Assembly: GCA_964348115.1 (NCBI GenBank)
Contig: CAYGBY010000024.1
Location: 1 to 28,647 of the forward strand
Direction of reading: 5' to 3'
From: Azophilus sp964348115
Lineage (GTDB): Bacteria; Pseudomonadota; Gammaproteobacteria; Pseudomonadales; Azotimanducaceae
Length of the DNA: 28,647 nt
Shown here: positions 7,941 through 15,229 of the stretch, one piece after another
How positions within the stretch are numbered: the stretch's first letter is position 1
Layout: every line of letters begins with the position of its first letter
The notes under the pieces: model-generated
What the model saw: the letters and a program-made list of their open reading frames with translations, nothing else
Database searches by the model: none
What the model was told of the DNA's origin: nothing
Position numbers and translations under genes: made by a program

Positions 7941-8106
7941 CTAATGTGCTGCCCCGCAAGCAAGTGGGTTTTAGTCGCCAGGCCATTTTTGGCTCCCGGC
8001 AAAGCGCGACGACGCCCTGTGGCGGGTCCCACACAAGGAAGAGCAACGCGGCCGGGGGCCAAAAAGGGCCACGAATGATCACACTTGCTTGCGGGACAGC
8101 ACACTG
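7941..8106 (+). repeat. Type A MITE-like element (copy 2)
   Basis: About 166 bp, clearly related along its whole length to the copy at 6955-7122 and in the same orientation. It begins CTAATGTGCTGCCCCGC and ends GCGGGACAGCACACT. It sits between the start of the minus-strand SDR gene and the plus-strand nfeD gene, so it lies in the upstream region of both and could influence their transcription. Confidence 0.75.
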
Positions 8107-8212
8107 GGTTTAGGGAAGATTAGCGAACCAAGGTGGGGTTGCCCAATGGCGCCGCTCGCCATAGCATGGCGCAATACCCTGTGGGGTTGGCGGCAAGTCG
8201 AGGAGCAACATC

Positions 8213-8683
8213 ATGCCGTGGTGGGGTTGGCTGATCACCGGAATTCTCCTGATGGGCGTGGAGATGGCGGCGCTGGATGCCGCGTTCTACCTGATTTTCA
8301 TCGGGGCCGCGGCAATCTGCGTCGGAATCCTTGGGCTGATGGGTTTGGTGCTGCCGGTCTGGGGGCAATGGCTGTTGTTCGCAGTGCTGGCTGTCGCATC
8401 GATGGTGTTGTTCCGCAAAAAGCTCTACAACCGGTTCCGGGGCGGGTTGCCTGGATTTGAGAATACACTGGTGGGCGCGGTGGTGGCGGTGCGCGAGGAA
8501 GTTCTGCAAGGCGGGCACACCCGAGTGCGCCTGCGGGGAACCCAGTGGACCGCAGTGAACATCGGGCCGGCGCCCATCGCTGCCGGCGCCGGCGCGCGGG
8601 TGGTGGCGGTTGACGGGGTCGACCTCAAGATCCAAGGCATGCCCTACGAGAGGTCGCCCACGCCCAGTGCTCCATCCAACTGA
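8213..8683 (+). CDS. NfeD family protein (short form)
   Basis: 156 residues. Three hydrophobic segments at about 4-23, 24-47 and 49-67 are followed by a soluble beta-rich domain (about 84-142) ending VVAVDGVDLKIQG, which is the OB-like NfeD C-terminal domain. There is no protease domain, so this is the short NfeD class. Short NfeD proteins are integral membrane partners of SPFH/stomatin proteins, and the next gene 153 nt downstream is exactly such a protein, matching the conserved nfeD-stomatin pairing. They are thought to act in membrane microdomain organisation or quality control. The ATG at 8213 follows GAGGAG with normal spacing. Confidence 0.88.
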   Translation: MPWWGWLITGILLMGVEMAALDAAFYLIFIGAAAICVGILGLMGLVLPVWGQWLLFAVLAVASMVLFRKKLYNRFRGGLPGFENTLVGAVVAVREEVLQGGHTRVRLRGTQWTAVNIGPAPIAAGAGARVVAVDGVDLKIQGMPYERSPTPSAPSN

Positions 8684-8836
8684 TAGCGCCGCATTAGCGC
8701 GACCTTGGCTGGTCGATTGAGTAGAATTTCATGCCATATTTGACGAGAGCGAGCGGCCAAGGGCGCGGATGAGAGCGGATTCGCAGCCGTGAATTCCCAA
8801 GGCGCAGGCCGCAAAGCAAAGTAAAGGAGAACAAAG

Positions 8837-9793
8837 ATGTTTGACATGGGTTTCATCGTCGTCGCGGTCCTGGCCATCGTGGTGATTGTCGTGATCGTGA
8901 AAACTGCGGTGGTCGTGCCGCAGCAGAACGCCTATGTGGTGGAGAACCTTGGCAAATTCTCCAGAACGCTGGCGCCGGGATTCAACATCCTGGTTCCATT
9001 CCTGGAGCGGGTCGCCTACCGGCACACCCTCAAGGAGCAGGCCATCGACGTAGAGGAGCAGATCTGCATCACCTCAGACAACGTTCAGGTGGGAGTGGAT
9101 GGGGTGCTCTATCTGCAGGTGATGGACGCCCGCAAGGCCTCCTACGGCATCAGCGACTACCTTTTCGCGATCGCGCAACTCGCCCAGACCACGCTGCGCA
9201 GCGAAATCGGCAAGATAGAGCTGGACAAGACGTTCGAAGAACGTGGCCACATCAACCTGCGGGTGGTCGAGGAACTGGATCAGGCCTCGAATCCCTGGGG
9301 GGTCAAGGTGCTGCGCTATGAGATCAGGAACATCAATCCGCCCGGAGACGTGCTGACGGCGATGGAGAAGCAAATGCGCGCGGAGCGGGAGAAGCGCGCC
9401 ACGGTGCTGCAGTCCGAGGGCGAACGGGACGCGAAGATCAATGAGGCCGAAGGCGAGAAGCAACGCGTGATCAAGGAGTCGGAAGCGGCCAAGCAGCAGC
9501 AAATCAACGAAGCGGAAGGCGAGGCGGCCGCCATCCTGGCCGTTGCCGAGGCGACAGCCGAGGGTCTGAAGAAAGTCGCCGAGGCGCTCAATTCCCAAGG
9601 CGGCGACAAAGCCATGCAACTGCGGGTGGCGGAGGACTACCTGGAACGGTTCGGCAATCTGGCGAAGGCGGGCAACACCCTAATTGTGCCGGCGAACCTG
9701 AGCGACATATCCTCCATGATCGGCGCCGCCACCACCGTCTTTAAGCAAACGCAGGGCGGCGACGGCGCACTGCCCCGGAATGGAGCCAGATAG
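8837..9793 (+). CDS. qmcA: SPFH/Band 7 domain protein, paraslipin/QmcA type
   Basis: 318 residues: one N-terminal membrane helix (about 5-22), then an SPFH domain (about 24-190; VVVPQQNAYVVENLGKF, LAPGFNILVPF, AIDVEEQICITSDNVQVGVDG, YEIRNINPP). A helical region follows, rich in charged repeats (REKRATVLQSEGERDAKINEAEG, to about 250), and predicted to be coiled coil. Length and motifs match QmcA/stomatin-like paraslipins, which oligomerise on the inner membrane and work with NfeD partners. The ATG follows AAAGGAGA. It is probably co-expressed with the NfeD gene upstream, although a 153-nt gap could hold a second promoter. The symbol is given by family resemblance. Confidence 0.9.
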   Translation: MFDMGFIVVAVLAIVVIVVIVKTAVVVPQQNAYVVENLGKFSRTLAPGFNILVPFLERVAYRHTLKEQAIDVEEQICITSDNVQVGVDGVLYLQVMDARKASYGISDYLFAIAQLAQTTLRSEIGKIELDKTFEERGHINLRVVEELDQASNPWGVKVLRYEIRNINPPGDVLTAMEKQMRAEREKRATVLQSEGERDAKINEAEGEKQRVIKESEAAKQQQINEAEGEAAAILAVAEATAEGLKKVAEALNSQGGDKAMQLRVAEDYLERFGNLAKAGNTLIVPANLSDISSMIGAATTVFKQTQGGDGALPRNGAR

Positions 9794-9899
9794 GCGAAAT
9801 TGGCGCCGGGGTAGGGGAGACCCAACCACCGACCAGGGCGACAATTCCCCGATCCGGCCGGGGCATCGCCCACAGGAACCGAGACATGGGGAGACCGAC

Positions 9900-10244
9900 A
9901 TGGTTCAATCACGCAACGCAGGCCCAGAGATCAATTGGGACGGCAAGACAGTCTGCGTGAAGTTGCCGGCTGACAACGGCAGAACCATTGAAGCCAAGTG
10001 GAATCCCAACCGCACCTACGTGATCCGGGTCAGGGAGGCGGGCGCCGACGAATGGAACTTCGGTGTGGAGACGCCGCTGACGGGCTGCACATTTGTGGAT
10101 CTGAAACCCGACACCGAGTACGAGGTGCAGGTGCGGGCCAAAAGCGCAGCGGGGGAAAGCGAGCCAACCCTGCTCAAGATGCGCACCAACCCGAAGGGCG
10201 GCGGCGGCAACGTCATCCCTTTCCCAGCCAAGCCACGCACTTAG
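9900..10244 (+). CDS. Fibronectin type III domain protein
   Basis: 114 residues. Residues about 10-97 read as one FN3 domain: a conserved Trp on an early strand (EAKWNPN), then YVIRVREAG, DEWNFGVETP, the typical LKPDTEYEVQVRAKSAAGESEP, and a closing strand. The short tail GGGGNVIPFPAKPRT looks unstructured. No signal peptide or membrane helix is present, which is unusual because bacterial FN3 domains mostly sit in secreted enzymes. It follows qmcA by 106 nt on the same strand and could be a third member of that unit. The ATG at 9900 has GGGAGA just upstream; in-frame sequence before it lacks a better start. Function unknown beyond likely protein or carbohydrate binding. Confidence 0.72.
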   Translation: MVQSRNAGPEINWDGKTVCVKLPADNGRTIEAKWNPNRTYVIRVREAGADEWNFGVETPLTGCTFVDLKPDTEYEVQVRAKSAAGESEPTLLKMRTNPKGGGGNVIPFPAKPRT

Positions 10245-10250
10245 GGCCGC

Positions 10251-10268
10251 TCGCCGGATGATCGGCGA
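10251..10268 (+). terminator. Weak hairpin after the FN3 gene
   Basis: TCGCCG at 10251-10256 and CGGCGA at 10263-10268 form a perfect 6-bp stem with a 6-nt loop shortly after the stop codon. There is no T-run, so this is only a possible transcript end. Confidence 0.25.
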
Positions 10269-10295
10269 TCATAGCAGCCCTGTCATCCATCTAAG

Positions 10296-10313
10296 CTAGA
10301 GCCTGTTAACATA
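10296..10313 (+). repeat. Lone CTAG-GTTAAC end sequence (copy 1)
   Basis: CTAGAGCCTGTTAACA at 10296-10311 closely matches CTAGGGTCTGTTAACA at 18458-18473. Both are intergenic and start with the CTAG seen at the edges of the other repeats. No matching opposite end was found near either copy, so they may be solo remnants of a further element family. Confidence 0.35.
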
Positions 10314-10386
10314 GCCAGCTTTGGGCGGCAGAGGTCGCAAAATAGCGTCTGGCTGGCAACCAGGAAGCCTAGAGCGGAGTTACATT

Positions 10387-11385
10387 ATGAAGACATGCAC
10401 AGCAATAGTCATGATGCTTGGGATTGCGATGGCCGCGTCGGCGCAGGATATCGATCGCTTCCGCTACTTTCACGAGCACGGGGTCATGGACCCCGGGTTC
10501 TCTTCACAGGCCGCAAATTCCCTCGTCCGCGAGGGAATCGTAAGTGAGGATCCCAAAGTCGTCGAATTGACCATCCGCGGCCTCGGAAATCTCGCCTCGG
10601 CAATCGCCCACGATCTGCCGCACGCCTCCGCGAAACTGCCGGATCGAACGTTCCAAACGGTGCCGGGCCTCAAGCAGTTTTTGATTGAGCACTGGCGCGA
10701 TGAGCACGAGAAAGTCGGCTTCAGTACTGCCGAGGCAATCCGAGACAGTACGGGTATCCACTCGTCCGACAGCGTCACAGAGACGTTTCCATCGCCCGCC
10801 GATTGGGGATTGGAGGTAACTGATGCAGGCGAGGCCGCCGACCTAAATGCGCTGCTCGACGAAATGGACAAACGTCTTCCCTCATGGCCGATGATTCCGC
10901 AAATTCTGTCGGTCTATTGGCCCGGAGATTCCGAGGTCGAACAGTTCTTGTATGAGATGCGGGACACCGACAAAACGCCCAACATTACGCTGAGCACACT
11001 CGGCCTACTCAACGTCGGAAAGTTCACCTCGGCGGCTGCGAACGCATATCGGCTATCGCAATTGGGCAATCCGCATGTGGAGGAAACTGGTGCATCCACA
11101 GCGGTCATCTTGGCGGCCGAAGGCTTGGCCCTGTCGCGGCCGCTCGATGCGCTGCCAGCGCTCATTGCGGCGGGCGTGAAACATCCAGGGGCGCGGAGCG
11201 CCGTACTGATTGCAGTGGCAGGCTACGATGAGAGCCAGTTGGAGTTGCACACGCAGCTGATTGGCCGGCTGGTGCAGGGCGGCATTGGCGCGATGCCAAC
11301 AGCCGCGGAGACGGGAGCCTACGATAGGCTCATTAGGCTTTCGGCCAGCAGCGCAGCAAAAGGTGGTCGCGGCGAAGGGAGCTAA
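10387..11385 (+). CDS. Secreted protein of unknown function
   Basis: 332 residues from the ATG at 10387, which has a GGAG upstream and opens a clear signal peptide (MKTCTAIVMMLGIAMAASAQ, cleavage likely after Ala-Ser-Ala-Gln); earlier in-frame starts would bury it. The mature part looks mostly helical, with short repeated helical hairpins (EDPKVVELTIRGLGNLAS, KFTSAAANAYRLSQLG, RPLDALPALIAAGVKHPG) reminiscent of HEAT-like repeats, but I do not recognise the family. It has no lipobox and no C-terminal anchor, so a periplasmic or secreted location is likely. It stands alone, convergent with a SnoaL-like gene 40 nt downstream. Codon use looks a little less GC-biased than in its neighbours. Confidence 0.75.
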   Translation: MKTCTAIVMMLGIAMAASAQDIDRFRYFHEHGVMDPGFSSQAANSLVREGIVSEDPKVVELTIRGLGNLASAIAHDLPHASAKLPDRTFQTVPGLKQFLIEHWRDEHEKVGFSTAEAIRDSTGIHSSDSVTETFPSPADWGLEVTDAGEAADLNALLDEMDKRLPSWPMIPQILSVYWPGDSEVEQFLYEMRDTDKTPNITLSTLGLLNVGKFTSAAANAYRLSQLGNPHVEETGASTAVILAAEGLALSRPLDALPALIAAGVKHPGARSAVLIAVAGYDESQLELHTQLIGRLVQGGIGAMPTAAETGAYDRLIRLSASSAAKGGRGEGS

Positions 11386-11425
11386 GGCTCTCCACCCAGA
11401 ACGGCGCAGCGAGCAGCTTGGCGCC

Positions 11426-11992
11426 CTATGCCGGCTCGATTTCGAAATAGGGCGGCAGGTCGTCGCGACTGATCTTCCGCAGCGTTGAGAAAGGGCTTTC
11501 GCCGAAGTAGATGTCCTCGCCGATGAGTTTGCCGGCGGCATCGGCCGGCCATAGGGTCACCAATTGGGCGCAGGCGAGCCATAGGCTGCCCGCCGTCACG
11601 GGTTCGTCGCCCACCGTGCGCAAGCCCATACCGTTGAGCGCCTCGCCCTTGTGCACCTGCTTCACCTGGCCTTCCGTGATCACATGGTCATCCGTGGCCA
11701 ACACCTTGTCCACCACCACTTCAAACTGCTGGCCGCCGGTCTGGAACATGCCGGCGTAAAAGGCGCGCACCGCGGCACGGCCGGCAATGACGTTAGGGGC
11801 GTCATTGCCCCAAAAGTGGTAGATGGGCTGCTCGGTCAGGGTGTCCATCAAGGGGTCCAACTGGCCCTTGATCTCATGCTCCATATGATCGCGCACCTGC
11901 GTTATCAGCGCCCTGCGGCGCGGATCGCCTTCCCTTGCCGCAGCCGCCTCAAGGGGCAGCCAGCTATGATGTGGGTTTATTGCATAAGGCAC
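11426..11992 (-). CDS. SnoaL-like/NTF2-fold domain protein
   Basis: 188 residues from a GTG at 11992 preceded by AAAGGAAA at good spacing. An in-frame ATG at 12028 has no ribosome-binding site. The core (residues about 40-180) shows the SnoaL/NTF2 pattern: an N-terminal helix with LDPLMDTLTEQPIYHFWG, then IAGRAAVRAFYAGMF, then beta strands (QFEVVVDKVLATDDHVITEGQV, LVTLWPA, LIGEDIYF). Such proteins are small cone-shaped isomerases, hydrolases or dehydratases, or have no known activity, and they are common next to polyketide, steroid and aromatic catabolic genes. The final segment DDLPPYFEIEPA is typical of a subgroup from such clusters. It diverges from the GPH transporter gene, with their starts about 80 bp apart, and may share a control region with it. 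Confidence 0.7.
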   Translation of the reverse strand: MPYAINPHHSWLPLEAAAAREGDPRRRALITQVRDHMEHEIKGQLDPLMDTLTEQPIYHFWGNDAPNVIAGRAAVRAFYAGMFQTGGQQFEVVVDKVLATDDHVITEGQVKQVHKGEALNGMGLRTVGDEPVTAGSLWLACAQLVTLWPADAAGKLIGEDIYFGESPFSTLRKISRDDLPPYFEIEPA

Positions 11993-12072
11993 TTGGGTTT
12001 CCTTTCGTTGTTGGGTTTCGCTTACCATGCTTTGTTCGCCGCCGCCGGCGGCGCATCCGGGAGGGGGACAAC

Positions 12073-13416
12073 TTGCGGAAATTGAAGCGCTCCACGCTGT
12101 TCTACTACAGCCTCTCGGACCTGCCGATAATGATGTCCGTGTTCCCCGCCTTGGTGTTCATTCCCAAATTCTACACCAGCGAAATGGGCGTGCCCCTAGC
12201 CTTGGCGGCCAACATCATTCTGGCGGCACGGGTGTTCGACCTGCTTAATGACCCCTTGGTCGGCTACCTCAGCGACCGCACGAAAACCCGCTGGGGCCGT
12301 CGCCGCCCTTGGCTTGCGGCGTCCGTACCGGTGATGACCCTGGGCGTCTACATGCTGTTCCTGCCGCCGGAGGGCGCCGAGGGGCTGCATATGCTCACCT
12401 GGATGCTGGTGCTGTCCCTGGGCACCACCATGATCCTGGTTCCCTACTACGCCTGGGCCGCGGAGCTTTCCGAAGACTACCATGAACGCTCCCGCATCAC
12501 CGGCGCCCGCTCCATGATGGGGGTGGTGGGCAACCTGCTGGCGCAGGTGGCACCCGCCCTGGCGCTGCTGCTGTTCGGCCTAGGCGGAACCACGGAGGTG
12601 CTGGCCGTGGTGGGCTGGACCATTGTCGCATTAACGCCGCTGTGCGTATTTCTGACCGTGCTGAAGGTGTCCGAGTCTGGAGGGATCCAGCCAAGCCTCA
12701 TGCCGGTGCTGCGCGGACTGCGCCTGATGGTCACCAACGGCCCCTTCCTGCGGCTGGTGGCCACCTTCATGGTGGGGCAGACGGGGCTGGCCATCACCAC
12801 GCCCCTGTACCTGTTCTTCATCACCTTCGTGCTGGGCGCGGAGGAGCAGGCCATCTTCATGCTGATCTTCTTCTACGCCGCCAACTTCGCCGCCGTGCCG
12901 TTCTGGGTATGGGCCGCGAGCCGCATCGGCAAACACAGGGCCTACGTGGCCAGTTACGTGCTCATTGCCCTGGTCCACCCCTTCTACCTGTTGTTGGGGG
13001 CGGGGGATTTCTGGTGGATGCTGCCATTCACCCTGGCCACTGGCTTCGCCGCCGGCGGCTTTTCCGCCATGCTGCCCAATGCCATGAAAGCGGACGTGAT
13101 CGACCTGGACACCTTGCGCAGCGGGGAGAACCGCGCAGCCCTGTTCTTTTCCAGTTGGTCCTTCGCCTTCAAAGCCACCGCCGCCGTGGGCGCCTGGATT
13201 GCGCTGATGGGCTTGGACCTGATCGGCTTCAACGCGGAGCCAGGAGCACTCAACAGCCCGGAGCAGTTGTTCGGCCTGCGCTTCCTGTTTGCCGTGTTCC
13301 CGTCGCTGTTCTACTTGGCGGCCGCCGCCTTGGTGTGGAACTATCCCATCACCCAAGCCCGCCATGCGGAAATCCGCGCCGAACTGGATGCGCGTCTAGC
13401 CGGCAAGGCTGATTAG
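12073..13416 (+). CDS. GPH-type MFS transporter (MFS_2, sodium/sugar symporter-like)
   Basis: 447 residues from a TTG at 12073 that follows GGGAGGGGG by 5 nt. The longer in-frame extension to 11935 would add an Arg-rich soluble tail and overlaps the divergent gene, so it was rejected. The loop motif DLLNDPLVGYLSDRTKTRWGRRRPW (about 56-80) is the hallmark of the glycoside-pentoside-hexuronide cation symporters, including the Asp pair used for cation binding. About 12 hydrophobic segments follow to residue about 430. These carriers import sugars or related polar compounds with Na+ or H+; members in catabolic clusters can carry other organic solutes, so the substrate is open. It converges with the CMD-family gene, with a 9-nt gap. 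Confidence 0.88.
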   Translation: MRKLKRSTLFYYSLSDLPIMMSVFPALVFIPKFYTSEMGVPLALAANIILAARVFDLLNDPLVGYLSDRTKTRWGRRRPWLAASVPVMTLGVYMLFLPPEGAEGLHMLTWMLVLSLGTTMILVPYYAWAAELSEDYHERSRITGARSMMGVVGNLLAQVAPALALLLFGLGGTTEVLAVVGWTIVALTPLCVFLTVLKVSESGGIQPSLMPVLRGLRLMVTNGPFLRLVATFMVGQTGLAITTPLYLFFITFVLGAEEQAIFMLIFFYAANFAAVPFWVWAASRIGKHRAYVASYVLIALVHPFYLLLGAGDFWWMLPFTLATGFAAGGFSAMLPNAMKADVIDLDTLRSGENRAALFFSSWSFAFKATAAVGAWIALMGLDLIGFNAEPGALNSPEQLFGLRFLFAVFPSLFYLAAAALVWNYPITQARHAEIRAELDARLAGKAD

Positions 13417-13425
13417 ATTGGCGCG

Positions 13426-14019
13426 CTAGCGCACAACCACCGCCTCTTCGTTCCAGGGCGTCAGCCGATCGCCGTTTGGCGCCTGGAAGGCCGCCGGCAG
13501 TTCCTCCGTCATGGCCAAGGTGGCGCCAAGGCGTCCAAAACCCACGAAAAAGGCCACGGTCATGGCCAGTTCCATAACCTCCGCCTCCGTGAACAGCGCC
13601 TTCAATCCGGCAAAGGCGTCATCATCTATCGCCAAGTGATTGGTGGCGAACAGGTCGGCGAAGGCGATGGCCGCCTGCTCCTGCTCCGTCAACCCGCCAG
13701 CGGAAGGCGGATCCGCGAGTTCGCACACCAACTCCTCAGTGACGCCGTCCGCCACCGCATCCGTGTAGCGGATGGCCATGCAGCTTCGGCACTGGTTGTG
13801 GAAGGCCACCCGCAACCGCACCAGCTCCACCAGCCGGTCCGGCAAGGCGCGATGCGCTTTCAGGGCTCCGCCAAAGGCGGCCAGCCCTTTGGCCATGCCC
13901 GGGCAATGGGCGAACATGCGCATCAAGCCCTGCTCCAGAGGGGTGGCGGTGTCGGGCCGCGTCATCCGCCGCAGCTGCGGGTCCCAATGTTCGGGGTCGA
14001 TCTTGCTTATTCTGCTCAT
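13426..14019 (-). CDS. Carboxymuconolactone decarboxylase (AhpD-like) family protein
   Basis: 197 residues from the ATG at 14019, preceded by TTAGGA. The longer reading frame to 14220 runs through the type B repeat and was rejected. The all-helical CMD/AhpD pattern is visible: LVELVRLRVAFHNQCRSCMAIRYTDAV (about 63-89) carries the CxxC pair Cys77-Cys80, with an upstream Glu65. The His that follows CxxC in AhpD peroxidases is Arg84 here, as in a frequent variant. Later helices (EQEQAAIAFADLF, EVMELAMTVAFFVGFGRLG) complete the domain. The redox-active CxxC suggests a thiol peroxidase or reductase-type activity rather than lactone decarboxylation. It stands alone, convergent with the transporter gene. 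Confidence 0.85.
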   Translation of the reverse strand: MSRISKIDPEHWDPQLRRMTRPDTATPLEQGLMRMFAHCPGMAKGLAAFGGALKAHRALPDRLVELVRLRVAFHNQCRSCMAIRYTDAVADGVTEELVCELADPPSAGGLTEQEQAAIAFADLFATNHLAIDDDAFAGLKALFTEAEVMELAMTVAFFVGFGRLGATLAMTEELPAAFQAPNGDRLTPWNEEAVVVR

Positions 14020-14114
14020 GCAAATTCCTAACCTTTTGCGACCGGAATAGATTGCCACCAAAGCGGCGCCGGATGCAACGCCCCGGAATGGCGCGGCCGC
14101 CGGGGTAAAGCGCG

Positions 14115-14281
14115 TAGGGAACCCCTTAACAAGCCCCGGAAGCCCGGAGGAGCCTAGAGGGCGTGATGGCAAGGCGCGGCGAAGCCCTGTGGCAGCCCCA
14201 CACACAATGAGCCGCAACACAGCCAGCGCACCCTTTTTGCCCTCCCGAAGGTCGAACGCGACTTGTTCAGAGGTTCCCTAG
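14115..14281 (+). repeat. Type B MITE-like element (complete copy)
   Basis: About 167 bp, starting TAGGGAACCCCTTAACAAG and ending CTTGTTCAGAGGTTCCCTAG, so the outer 20 bp form an inverted repeat. The interior contains GGCAAGGCGCGGCGAAGCC, also found in the copies at 3874 and 28512 and, diverged, in the type A core. CTA at 14278-14280 inside the right end is the TAG stop codon of the minus-strand SnoaL gene. Confidence 0.75.
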
Positions 14282-14793
14282 TCCAGCTCCAGAACTGGAT
14301 AGGGCGCATTTTCCTCCACTTCGCAGTACAGGTGCTGGAACAGCCATTGCCCGTCGATGCGGACGTATTCCTCCCGATACCAACCGATGATGCGCATGTA
14401 CTGCACTTGACCGTCCGGCAGGTTGCCGGTGTAGAGCATGATCAAGCGCCAATGGCCCACGGCCTTGTCGCCATTCACCTCGATGATGGGGTTCATGGCA
14501 TGATGGCCGGAGTTGCGGATGCGCCCGCTGGCGCCGATGCCGCCAAGGAATTCGGCGATGGCGGCGCGGCCCTCCGCACGGCCAACGCCGCTGGCCTCCC
14601 AAACGGCATCCTCAGCGAACAGAGGGGCGAGCGTGTGCGGATTGTGGTTGTCGTCGCAGGCGGCGCAGTAGCGGGCCTTGAGATGACGGATGGCTTCGCT
14701 GTCCTCAAGCGCCTGCAGGCGCGACTCAATGCTGGTGTTCAAGGTTTTGATTTCCTGATCTTTATCCAATTTAGTGGAACGCAGTCTATTCAT
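14278..14793 (-). CDS. SnoaL-like/NTF2-fold domain protein
   Basis: 171 residues from the ATG at 14793; a TTG at 14805 is the alternative, and neither has a clear Shine-Dalgarno. The SnoaL_4-type layout is visible: an N-terminal helix DSEAIRHLKARYCAACDD (about 35-52), LAPLFAEDAVWEAS, GVGRAEGRAAIAEFLGGI, then strands with SGHHAMNPIIEVNGDKAVGHWRL, GWYREEYVRIDGQWLFQHL. Relatives include ring-hydroxylating dioxygenase-like small subunits and steroid or polyketide isomerase-like enzymes. It diverges from the EthD-like gene with only 54 bp between the two starts, so a shared control region is likely, and it probably belongs to the catabolic cluster. Its TAG stop is formed by the edge of the type B element. 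Confidence 0.8.
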   Translation of the reverse strand: MNRLRSTKLDKDQEIKTLNTSIESRLQALEDSEAIRHLKARYCAACDDNHNPHTLAPLFAEDAVWEASGVGRAEGRAAIAEFLGGIGASGRIRNSGHHAMNPIIEVNGDKAVGHWRLIMLYTGNLPDGQVQYMRIIGWYREEYVRIDGQWLFQHLYCEVEENAPYPVLELD

Positions 14794-14847
14794 TGCCAGC
14801 CGCAACCGTTAATCTGCCGTTCCACAAACTTAACGCAGGGAGCCGAC

Positions 14848-15192
14848 ATGGCCAAAAAATTGGTGCTGATGGGGCTGGTGCAGCCGCAAAGCGAAGATCT
14901 TGTGGAAGCTTTCAACGAGTGGTACCTCGGCAACCACGTGGAGGATACCTACAATTGCCCAAACATCACCTCCGTGCGCTGCTTCAAGGCGGTGCGGGGC
15001 TTCTTGGGCGCCCCTCCCGCGCAGTACCTGACCATCTACGAATTCGAAGGCGAGGATGCGGAGCAGGCGGAGCAAGTGCTGGCCGCCTACCAAGCGGACC
15101 CCAACGGCTGGGCCAAGCGGCAGCCCAACAACAACGCCATGGCGGTGGTGGGGGCCGGCTGGTATCAGGAGGAAGTGGCATTCGGGGTGTAG
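14848..15192 (+). CDS. EthD-like dimeric alpha/beta-barrel protein
   Basis: 114 residues from the ATG at 14848, preceded by AGGGAG. The pattern LVLMGLVQPQSEDLVEAFNEWYLGNHVEDT, then ITSVRCFKAVRG, then PAQYLTIYEFEGEDAEQAEQVLAAY resembles EthD and related dimeric alpha+beta barrel proteins that occur beside monooxygenase and steroid or ether degradation genes. The WYxxxHxxD element is conserved in that group. Enzymatic role unknown; it may bind a hydrophobic intermediate. It is first in the long plus-strand catabolic cluster and lies 37 nt before the MFS transporter. Confidence 0.65.
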   Translation: MAKKLVLMGLVQPQSEDLVEAFNEWYLGNHVEDTYNCPNITSVRCFKAVRGFLGAPPAQYLTIYEFEGEDAEQAEQVLAAYQADPNGWAKRQPNNNAMAVVGAGWYQEEVAFGV

Positions 15193-15229
15193 GGCCGACA
15201 GCGAAAACGCCTAACTGCAGGGGGAAGGC

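Noticed and set aside
7808..8104. 98-codon minus-strand frame across the SDR start and the type A repeat
   Set aside because: It is mostly the translation of the repeat. Similar CCPASKCDHSWPF-like peptides arise from the other repeat copies, so it is a repeat artefact.
12631..13365. 244-codon minus-strand frame inside the GPH transporter gene
   Set aside because: Glu/Gly/Gln/His-rich antisense translation with no motif; the plus-strand transporter is convincing along its whole length.
14020..14220. N-terminal extension of the CMD-family protein
   Set aside because: The added residues come from translation of the type B repeat, and the internal ATG at 14019 has a proper ribosome-binding site.
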